Origin: an uncultured Bacteroidota bacterium
Lineage (GTDB): Bacteria; Bacteroidota; Bacteroidia; Flavobacteriales; Schleiferiaceae
Assembly (NCBI GenBank): GCA_913056475.1
Contig: CAJXMS010000095.1
Span: forward strand, 1-8,073
DNA length: 8,073 bases
Reading direction: 5' to 3'
Under the pieces are notes generated by a model that did not search any database, had not been told where the DNA came from, and worked only from the letters and a program-made list of their open reading frames with translations. Of this stretch, positions 1 to 5,345 are shown piece after piece (positions within the stretch are counted from its first letter, which is position 1; each line of letters starts with the position of its first letter). The translations under genes were made by a program, and so were the position numbers.

Positions 1-179
1 GTCCGTTTCCCGCGATTGAAAATGAAGATCCTGGTCCTGCCGGATTTACCGGCAGCCTGATTGTGGCGGAATTTGACTCGCTACAGGCCGCAAAAGAGTG
101 GGCGGATGACGACCCCTACACAAAGGCCGGCGTCTATACTTCTGTAACCGTCAAACCATTTCGTAAAGTCATGCCATGA
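1..179 (+). CDS. yciI: YciI-family protein, C-terminal part (5' end cut by window)
   Basis: The open frame (codons from base 3) enters from the left edge and ends with TGA at 177-179, giving about 58 residues. It contains the stretch DPGPAGFTGSLIVAEF, followed by an AKEWADDDPY-like helix and a GVY..VTVKPF ending. This is the C-terminal half of the small YciI fold (about 95-100 residues in the family, ferredoxin-like, dimeric). The N-terminal part, with the conserved His/Asp pair of the family, lies outside the window. The cellular role of YciI is poorly defined; related proteins include chloro-muconolactone-type dehalogenases, but no enzymatic role can be claimed here. The stop overlaps the next gene's ATG (ATGA), so the two are probably translationally coupled. 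Family assignment is firm; function is not. Confidence 0.88.
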   Translation, partial: PFPAIENEDPGPAGFTGSLIVAEFDSLQAAKEWADDDPYTKAGVYTSVTVKPFRKVMP

Positions 180-466
180 CCGAACAGGATCGAGCTGCTG
201 AAAGACCCGCGATGATCCGTACCCGAATCGAGGCTGCGATCAATGTAATCGACTTGCAGGTGCGTGATGATAGTCACTTGCACGCCGGCCACGCGGGAGC
301 CCGTGCGGGCGGCGGTCATTTTTATGTGCGTGTAGTGAGCCCGGATTTTACGGGCCTGACTTTAATTGCACGTCATCGGCTCATTTATCAGGCGATGGGC
401 GATGCGATGCGCAATGACTGCATTCACGCACTCAGCATTGATGCCCTTACCCCCAAAGAAACTTAA
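176..466 (+). CDS. bolA: BolA/IbaG-family protein
   Basis: This 96-residue protein carries the BolA signature: an N-terminal helix MIRTRIEAAI, a His-rich loop (HLHAGHAGARAGGGHF), the beta strand FYVRVVSPDF, the motif RHRLIY, and a C-terminal IHALSIDALTPKE. BolA proteins partner monothiol glutaredoxins in [2Fe-2S] cluster handling; in E. coli, BolA also affects morphology and transcription. The ATG at 176 overlaps the upstream stop by 4 bases, which supports coupled translation. The E. coli protein aligns from the internal ATG at 212 (residue 13, MIR), so that start is also possible and would give 84 residues. The 12-residue extension (MTEQDRAAERPA) looks unstructured. The gene ends 10 bases before the isomerase start. 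A yciI-bolA-isomerase order fits gammaproteobacterial genomes as I recall them. Confidence 0.92.
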   Translation: MTEQDRAAERPAMIRTRIEAAINVIDLQVRDDSHLHAGHAGARAGGGHFYVRVVSPDFTGLTLIARHRLIYQAMGDAMRNDCIHALSIDALTPKET

Positions 467-476
467 AGAGGTTTTC

Positions 477-1298
477 ATGAAACGCTTTTCCCAGTTCACG
501 TTAGCAGGCAGCTTGGTTGCCATATTGTTTGTCATTGCGCCTGCGCAAGCCCAGACCGTATTGGCAGAAGTTAATGGCGAGACCATCACCGAGCGTGAGC
601 TTGACCAGCTGATCGCTCAGCAGATGCAGGGCCAAAGAGAGATTCCGCCTCTGCAGCGCCAGCAATTTTTGGACGAAATCATCAGCCTGATGTTGCTGGC
701 TCAGGCAGGCGAGGCAGAAGGCCTGGCCGAGAACGCCGCGCTGCAGGCCCAGCTGAACAACAATCGCCGCACGTCCCTGGCCCAGGCTTTCGTCCGCCAG
801 CTGACCGCCGAGGAACCAGTGCCCGAGTCTGTACTGCGCGAGCGTTATGAAGCGGAGTTCGGCGGCGGAACGCCGCTTGAGTACAAGGCCCGTCACATCC
901 TCGTATCGGAGCGTGATCAGGCCGAGGGGATCATCGATCGACTCGAGAGCGGTGAGGATTTCGGCGACCTCGCACGTCAGTACTCTCAGGATGGCAGCTC
1001 CCAGCGGGGCGGCGATCTCGGCTGGTTTGCCGCTGGCGACATGGTCGCTCCGTTTTCTGAGGCGGTCGCCGGCCTGGACGCCGGCGAGCTTACCGCCGAG
1101 CCCGTGGAAACGCGCTTTGGCTGGCACGTAATCCGTCTTGATGAAGCCCGCGAGACGCCCGCCCCCGCCTTTGGTGACGTGGCGGGTCAGCTGCGGATGC
1201 GCGTTATCAACGAGCGCATTCAGAATCGCCTGGCGTCCCTGCGTGACGACGCAGAGATCGATTATGAGGCCGCCTGGGCGCAGCCCGACCCGGAGTAG
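477..1298 (+). CDS. Secreted parvulin-type peptidyl-prolyl cis-trans isomerase (PpiC/SurA-like)
   Basis: The protein has 273 residues from the ATG at 477, which follows the ribosome binding site AAAGAGG (464-470) at normal spacing. Residues 1-25 form a Sec signal peptide (Lys/Arg start, hydrophobic core, APAQA end), so it should act in the periplasm. Residues about 26-130 are a SurA/PrsA-like helical chaperone region beginning EVNGETITERELDQL. Residues about 134-225 are the rotamase domain, with the hallmarks YKARHILV (His140), FGDLARQYSQDGSSQRGGDLGWF, APFSEAVAGL and FGWHVIRL (His217). A short basic helix and an acidic tail follow. It should isomerise X-Pro bonds and help outer-membrane or periplasmic protein folding. 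The open frame extends upstream to 366, but that start would sit inside bolA and bury the signal peptide. No TAT or lipoprotein motif is seen. The symbol is left blank because ppiC/surA/ppiD paralogues cannot be separated. Confidence 0.93.
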   Translation: MKRFSQFTLAGSLVAILFVIAPAQAQTVLAEVNGETITERELDQLIAQQMQGQREIPPLQRQQFLDEIISLMLLAQAGEAEGLAENAALQAQLNNNRRTSLAQAFVRQLTAEEPVPESVLRERYEAEFGGGTPLEYKARHILVSERDQAEGIIDRLESGEDFGDLARQYSQDGSSQRGGDLGWFAAGDMVAPFSEAVAGLDAGELTAEPVETRFGWHVIRLDEARETPAPAFGDVAGQLRMRVINERIQNRLASLRDDAEIDYEAAWAQPDPE

Positions 1299-1313
1299 CC
1301 GCATCCGACCCGG

Positions 1314-1343
1314 GCCTGGGCCGCTCACAAGAGCGGCCTAGGC
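1314..1343. terminator. Hairpin between convergent genes, probable bidirectional terminator
   Basis: GCCTGGGCCGCTC (1314-1326) pairs with GAGCGGCCTAGGC (1331-1343) around an ACAA loop, giving 13 pairs with a single G-T. It begins 15 bases after the isomerase stop and includes the ligA stop codon (CTA at 1338-1340 on the plus strand). It is placed to stop transcription from both sides. Neither arm is followed by a clear run of T, so intrinsic termination is inferred from position and stem strength only. Confidence 0.6.
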
Positions 1344-2564
1344 GGTCAGTTCGCTGAAGGCCGCCTCGTCGAGCAGCGTCACACCAAGCTGCTCGGCGCG
1401 GTCGCGTTTTGATCCCGGATCCTCCCCGACCACGACATAGTCGGTATTACCGGAGACGCTGGAGGTGACCCTCCCCCCCAGCGCCTCGATCCGGGAACGG
1501 GCCTCGTCCCGGGTGTAAGCAGAGAGCGCACCGGTGAGCACGAACGTCTTGCCCTCGAGTGGTGCCTCGCCGGCATCCGCGCCGTCGTCCTGCGGCTTTG
1601 GCCAGGTCACACCCGCGTTGAGCAGACCATCGATCACCTCGCGATTATGTGACTGATCGAAGAAGCGCCGCACGGATTCCGCCACCACCGGCCCAACGTC
1701 GGGCACCTCGGTGAGGGCTGCCTCGTCGGCATTGATCAGCGCCTCCAGCCTGCCGAAATGCTCGGCGAGTCGACGTGCTGTGACCGCGCCGACCTGATCA
1801 ATCCCCAGGGCATAAAGGAAACGTGGCAGCGTTGTCTCCCGTGAGGCATCAATGGCCTTGAGGAGATTGGTGGAGGATTTCTCACCCATCCGGTCAAGAC
1901 CAAGCAGATCACCGGGCGTCAGTGCATAGAGATCGGCCGCCGTTCGGACACGCTCGCGCTCGACCAATTGTTCAATGAGCTTTTCGCCCAGTCCATCAAT
2001 ATCCATGGCCCGGCGCGAGACGAAATGCATGAGCGCCCCCATGCGCTGGGCCGGGCAGAAAAGGCCACCCAGACAACGGTGAGCGGCCTCCCCATCAATA
2101 CGTGCCACCTCCGAGCCGCAGACCGGACAGCGGTCTGGCATCGACCAGGCCACTGCATCATCAGGGCGGCGTGATTCAACCACGCTCACGACCTCGGGAA
2201 TGACGTCGCCCGCCCGGCGCACCATGACCGTGTCACCCTCACGAACATCCTTGCGATGGACTTCATCGAGGTTATGCAGAGTGGCCCGACTGACCGTGAC
2301 GCCACCCACATCAACCGGAGCGAGATCCGCCACCGGCGTTATCACACCCGTGCGGCCCACCGAGGGAACAATGGACTGGACCTTGGTCGTCGCCTCCCGG
2401 GCCGGTAGTTTGTGCGCCAGTGCCCATCGCGGCGCTCGGGCGGTACTGCCAAGGGTGGGCCATGCGCTCCGGTCATTGACCTTGTAGACCGCACCATCGA
2501 TCTCGTAGTCGAGGGAGTCACGTGCCTCGATCAGCCGGTCGTAGACCTCGCCCGCAGCCCCCCC
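1338..2564 (-). CDS. ligA: NAD+-dependent DNA ligase LigA, C-terminal 408 codons only
   Basis: Reading leftwards from about 2564, this is the C-terminal 60% of bacterial LigA, which seals nicks in replication and repair. Visible in order: the end of the adenylation domain (motif IV region YEIDGAVYKVND, motif V-like APRWALAHKLPA), the OB-fold (VGRTGVITPVADLAPV, TLHNLDEV, GDTVMVRRAGDVIPEV), a four-cysteine zinc finger (CPVCG ... CLGGLFC), helix-hairpin-helix repeats (HFVSRRAMDIDGLGEK, LDRMGEKS, ALGIDQVGAVTARRL, VPDVGPVVAESV) and a BRCT domain (GKTFVLTGALSAYTRDEA to the end). The first roughly 260 residues, with the NAD-binding Ia domain and the catalytic KxDG lysine, are absent. In their place the frame runs into DNA of another organism and picks up a false start at 2693. 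The fragment cannot ligate as it stands. The truncation most likely reflects a chimeric join. The gene converges on the isomerase, sharing the hairpin. Confidence 0.93.
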   Translation of the reverse strand, partial: GGAAGEVYDRLIEARDSLDYEIDGAVYKVNDRSAWPTLGSTARAPRWALAHKLPAREATTKVQSIVPSVGRTGVITPVADLAPVDVGGVTVSRATLHNLDEVHRKDVREGDTVMVRRAGDVIPEVVSVVESRRPDDAVAWSMPDRCPVCGSEVARIDGEAAHRCLGGLFCPAQRMGALMHFVSRRAMDIDGLGEKLIEQLVERERVRTAADLYALTPGDLLGLDRMGEKSSTNLLKAIDASRETTLPRFLYALGIDQVGAVTARRLAEHFGRLEALINADEAALTEVPDVGPVVAESVRRFFDQSHNREVIDGLLNAGVTWPKPQDDGADAGEAPLEGKTFVLTGALSAYTRDEARSRIEALGGRVTSSVSGNTDYVVVGEDPGSKRDRAEQLGVTLLDEAAFSELTA

Positions 2565-2627
2565 GGCCAGTTTGCGGCCTGGTATCAGGATCAGGAACTG
2601 ATAGGCTCCGGGGTTATTGCCTTTTAA
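2562..2627 (+). CDS. mnmA: Probable MnmA (tRNA-specific 2-thiouridylase) C-terminus, last 21 codons
   Basis: The plus-strand frame ending at TAA (2625-2627) reads GQFAAWYQDQELIGSGV and then three more residues. This matches the end of the C-terminal beta-barrel of MnmA, where the family shows GQ-x-(A/V)-x-(F/W)-Y-(x)4-(D/E)-x-(L/I)-G-(S/G)-G. MnmA thiolates U34 of tRNA(Lys/Glu/Gln). The form with AWY and LIGSGVI is the one I associate with Bacteroidota. Upstream of about 2562 the frame no longer makes sense, because there the DNA is antisense to the gammaproteobacterial ligA. The gene is cut at the junction, and it places the join to within a few bases. The identification rests on about 20 residues and is therefore moderate. 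Confidence 0.65.
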   Translation, partial: PGQFAAWYQDQELIGSGVIAF

Positions 2628-2695
2628 GTATTTTAGGAGGCGGCCTGCCGGCCAAATGTAGAAGAGGCCACTATTAAATTTCAGTTTTTTCATTT
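2628..2695 (+). other. Spacer between mnmA end and S8 peptidase; possible weak promoter motifs
   Basis: This 68-base spacer becomes AT-rich toward the peptidase start. It holds two one-mismatch versions of the Bacteroidota -7 motif TAnnTTTG on the plus strand: TATTTTAG (2629-2636) and TAAATTTC (2675-2682). Neither has a convincing TTTG about 20 bases upstream. No Shine-Dalgarno sequence precedes the ATG at 2696, which is normal in this phylum. A GC-rich self-complementary patch (GGCCTGCCGGCC, 2642-2653) could be a weak hairpin but lacks a T run. Confidence 0.3.
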
Positions 2696-4318
2696 ATGCA
2701 TAGCCGTTACTACTTAGTTCTCCTCATCTTGCTTTCTCTATTGCCCGGGCTCTTGCTGGCCCAGTACCACCGGGTGTATTTTACCGACAAGGGGAAGCAG
2801 AACGCTTTGCTCGAAACCCCTGAAAAGCTCCTGAGTCCTCGCAGCCTGGCGCGCCGTCAGCGCATGGATATTCCTTTGGGGCCTTCTGATTTGCCGGTAG
2901 CGCCCGCGTACCTTAATGCCCTGGAAGCCTTGGACCTCGAAGTAGTTTTTGCCAGTCGTTGGTTTAACTACGCTCTGGTAAAAGGCGCCCTGCCAGCCCA
3001 GGTAAGGGCATGGCCTCAGGTGCGAAAAGTGCAATTCCTGCGCCCCGAAAATGGGATGAGCGCAGCTCACCGGCAAACTTTAAGCGCTCCGAAGGGAGCG
3101 CAGCAAGGCCTGGATTACGGTTTTGCGGCCGGCCAGATCGAAATGCTGCGGGGCCATCTTCTGCATGACTCCGGCTACACCGGCCGCGGAATGGTGATTG
3201 CCGTGCTCGACGGGGGCTTTGCCGGCGCGGATACCATCGGCGTATTAGATAGTTTGCACCAGCAAAACCGAGTCCTGGGGACCTATTCCTTTGTGTACGA
3301 CGATACCAACGTGTACCGGGGCGGTACCCACGGCACGAGTGTGCTCTCGGTAATGGCCGCTCTTGCCCCCGGTCGCATGGTGGGTACGGCGCCCCATGCC
3401 TCGTATTACCTCCTGAATTCAGAAGACGGCCGCTCGGAAACCCCCGTGGAAATGGACAATTGGCTGGCCGCCGCCGAATATGCCGATAGTGTAGGGGCAG
3501 ACGTGATCAACAGCTCCCTCGGGTATTCCGAATTTGATGACTCTACTGACAATTTTACCTACGCTGATATGAACGGCGACGTAGCCTTGGTTACCCGGGC
3601 CGCTGATAGGGCCGCGCAAAAAGGAATAGCCGTGGTGGTAAGCGCTGGTAATGCAGGCAGCAGCCAGTGGCAGTACATTACCGCCCCCGCCGACGGGGAT
3701 AGCGTGCTGACCGTAGGGGCGGTCAATAGCGAAGGCGATTACGTAAACTTTAGCAGCGTAGGACCTACTGCTGATGGCCGGGTGAAACCCGATGTAGCCG
3801 CCCAGGGCGCCCTTAGTACCCTGGCTACCAGTGCGGGGCAGGTTGTAGCCGGTTTTGGGACTTCCTTTTCCGCCCCCATTGTGGCGGGGCTTACGGCTTG
3901 CCTTTTGGAAGCCAAACCCCAGTCTCATGCCCAGGAAGTGCTGGACCTGATCCGCCGCAGTGCCCATCAATATTACCAACCAGATAGCCTGCTGGGTTAC
4001 GGGATCCCCAATTTTCACCAAGCGTCTTTGTTGGGCCTGGAGCAATTAAAGGCCTCAACGCTCCCCTTAAAAGTGTACCCTACGCCTTTTCGGCAGCGCC
4101 TTTATTTGCAGGTAGGAGCTATTCCGGGACCTATGGAAGTGCGTCTCGAGCTCTCAGACCTACGGGGCAACCGGGTGTACCAGAGCCAGGACGTAATAAA
4201 ACCGGGCGGCCTCTTGCGGATTGAACCACATTTGGCCGAAGGCCTATACCTGCTCCGGGTGAAAAGTGAGGCCGGGGTATATCACCAAAAAATAATGCGG
4301 GCGGGTTATGGAAAATAG
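2696..4318 (+). CDS. Secreted subtilisin-like (S8) serine peptidase with T9SS sorting tail
   Basis: The protein has 540 residues. Residues 1-22 are a signal peptide (hydrophobic LVLLILLSLLPGLLLA). Residues about 23-140 form an N-terminal region typical of Bacteroidota S8 proteins (FTDKG, LSPRSLARRQRMDIPLGPSDLPV, ASRWFNYALV), likely a propeptide or inhibitor domain. The catalytic domain (about 142-445) shows Asp172 (VIAVLDGGF), His212 (GGTHGTSVLSV), oxyanion Asn319 (VVVSAGNAG) and Ser390 (GTSFSAPIVAGL), so the triad is complete. Residues about 457-537 (LKVYPTPF, LELSDLRGNRVY, LAEGLYLLRV, HQKIMRAG) match the type A C-terminal sorting domain used for export by T9SS and cell-surface attachment or release. 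Substrate is unknown. The start at 2696 is the only one that keeps the signal peptide. The end overlaps the next gene by 11 bases. Codon use is less GC-rich than in the genes left of 2560. Confidence 0.93.
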   Translation: MHSRYYLVLLILLSLLPGLLLAQYHRVYFTDKGKQNALLETPEKLLSPRSLARRQRMDIPLGPSDLPVAPAYLNALEALDLEVVFASRWFNYALVKGALPAQVRAWPQVRKVQFLRPENGMSAAHRQTLSAPKGAQQGLDYGFAAGQIEMLRGHLLHDSGYTGRGMVIAVLDGGFAGADTIGVLDSLHQQNRVLGTYSFVYDDTNVYRGGTHGTSVLSVMAALAPGRMVGTAPHASYYLLNSEDGRSETPVEMDNWLAAAEYADSVGADVINSSLGYSEFDDSTDNFTYADMNGDVALVTRAADRAAQKGIAVVVSAGNAGSSQWQYITAPADGDSVLTVGAVNSEGDYVNFSSVGPTADGRVKPDVAAQGALSTLATSAGQVVAGFGTSFSAPIVAGLTACLLEAKPQSHAQEVLDLIRRSAHQYYQPDSLLGYGIPNFHQASLLGLEQLKASTLPLKVYPTPFRQRLYLQVGAIPGPMEVRLELSDLRGNRVYQSQDVIKPGGLLRIEPHLAEGLYLLRVKSEAGVYHQKIMRAGYGK

Positions 4319-5273
4319 ATTGACACGCTTACTGGGCATCCGCTATCCCATCATCCAGGCGGGCATGATCTGGTGTAGTGGTTGGAAACTGGCGGCGGCG
4401 GTAAGTAATGCCGGAGGGCTGGGGCTCATCGGCTCGGGATCTATGTACCCGGAGGTGTTGCAGGCGCAGATTGAAAAGTGTCAGAAGCACACTGAGCGGC
4501 CCTTCGGGGTCAATGTGCCCATGCTTTATCCGCAAATTGAAGATCACCTGCATATTATAGCGGAAGCGCAGGTGCCAGTGGTATTTACCTCAGCCGGTAA
4601 TCCCAAAAAATACACCGGATGGCTGCAGGAGCGGGGTATAAAAGTGGTACACGTGGTAAGTTCGCTGAAATTTGCCCTCAAGGCCCAGGAAGCGGGGGTG
4701 GATGCGGTAGTGGCCGAAGGTTTTGAAGCCGGCGGACATAACGGTCGGGATGAAACCACCTCCATGGTGCTGCTGCCCCAGGTAGCGGCGGCCCTGGATA
4801 TTCCGGTGATAGGAGCCGGCGGCTTCGCCACCGGGCGGCACCTTACGGCGGCCCTGGCGCTGGGGGCAGAGGCCATTCAGGTAGGCTCGCGCTTTGTGGC
4901 CACGGAGGAAAGCAGTGCCCACCCCCACTTCAAAGATCGGGTGGTGGGTGCCCGGGAAGGTGATACGATACTCACGCTCAAAGAGCTGGCCCCCGTGCGG
5001 ATGATGAAAAATGGTTTTTACGATGCGGTGAAAACGGCCTATGCGCACAATGCCAGCCCGGAAGAGTTGAAGGAGCTGCTGGGCCGGGCGCGGGCCAAAA
5101 AAGGGATGTTTGAAGGAGATATGGAACAGGGCGAGCTGGAAATAGGTCAGGTGAGCAGTATGATAGGAACGATAAAGCCGGCCGCCGCAGTAGTGGAGGA
5201 GATTTGGGCAGACCACCACAGGACTTGCCGGAATCTCTCCTGCTCGCAAACCGTCGGAAACTCATCCAAATAG
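4308..5273 (+). CDS. Nitronate monooxygenase / FabK-like FMN oxidoreductase
   Basis: The protein has 321 residues and a TIM-barrel flavoprotein pattern of the 2-nitropropane dioxygenase family. It starts RLTRLLGIRYPIIQAGM (residues 4-20) and continues with SNAGGLGLIG (33-42), RPFGVNVPM, VVAEGFEAGGHNG with the likely catalytic His144, the FMN-phosphate loop GAGGFATG (169-176) and GAEAIQVGSRFVATEES (186-202). Members oxidise alkyl nitronates; the close relative FabK reduces enoyl-ACP in fatty-acid synthesis, and the two are not separable by eye. No signal peptide is seen, so it is cytoplasmic. Its ATG lies 11 bases inside the peptidase gene, which implies coupled translation despite unrelated roles. 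The last 20 or so residues (from DHHRTCRNL) are Cys/Ser-rich and unlike the usual acidic helix end, so a late frameshift or a lineage-specific tail is possible. Confidence 0.9.
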   Translation: MENRLTRLLGIRYPIIQAGMIWCSGWKLAAAVSNAGGLGLIGSGSMYPEVLQAQIEKCQKHTERPFGVNVPMLYPQIEDHLHIIAEAQVPVVFTSAGNPKKYTGWLQERGIKVVHVVSSLKFALKAQEAGVDAVVAEGFEAGGHNGRDETTSMVLLPQVAAALDIPVIGAGGFATGRHLTAALALGAEAIQVGSRFVATEESSAHPHFKDRVVGAREGDTILTLKELAPVRMMKNGFYDAVKTAYAHNASPEELKELLGRARAKKGMFEGDMEQGELEIGQVSSMIGTIKPAAAVVEEIWADHHRTCRNLSCSQTVGNSSK

Positions 5274-5345
5274 CACTTAGACTAATTAAGCTGGTGCCAT
5301 CTGGTTATTATTTACTTATTTTGATGAATAGAAAAAGGAGAAATT
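5274..5345 (+). promoter_or_regulatory. AT-rich spacer with ribosome binding site and possible Bacteroidota promoter
   Basis: This 72-base gap is the most AT-rich part of the window. AAAAAGGAG (5332-5340) sits 5 bases before the ATG at 5346 and looks like a true Shine-Dalgarno site, which is uncommon in Bacteroidota and fixes the start. TTATTTTG (5316-5323) resembles the -7 element TAnnTTTG with one mismatch, but no clear TTTG is found about 20 bases upstream. A new transcription unit starting here is plausible. No terminator hairpin with a T run is seen after the flavin enzyme. Confidence 0.4.

Noticed and set aside
366..476. Upstream in-frame start for the isomerase (ATG 366)
   Set aside because: It lies inside bolA, adds 37 residues ahead of a good signal peptide, and lacks a ribosome binding site; ATG 477 has AAAGAGG at proper spacing.
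501..1328. 275-codon minus-strand ORF opposite the isomerase
   Set aside because: It is antisense to a well-supported PPIase with signal peptide and rotamase motifs. The translation shows no family motif and is a product of high GC content.
2653..2660. TACATTTG on the minus strand, a match to the Bacteroidota -7 promoter motif
   Set aside because: It would fire toward mnmA and the junction, where no minus-strand Bacteroidota gene exists, and no paired -33 TTTG is seen at the right spacing.
2400..2700. Horizontal transfer or a genomic island boundary at the junction
   Set aside because: Two housekeeping genes are cut at one point with no repeat, integrase, tRNA or insertion sequence; a chimeric join is simpler.
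3419..4045. 208-codon minus-strand ORF
   Set aside because: It is entirely antisense to the S8 catalytic domain, which carries a complete triad; no recognisable motif of its own.
4590..5249. 219-codon minus-strand ORF opposite the flavin enzyme
   Set aside because: It is a shadow of a clear TIM-barrel oxidoreductase frame, with no motif or start context.
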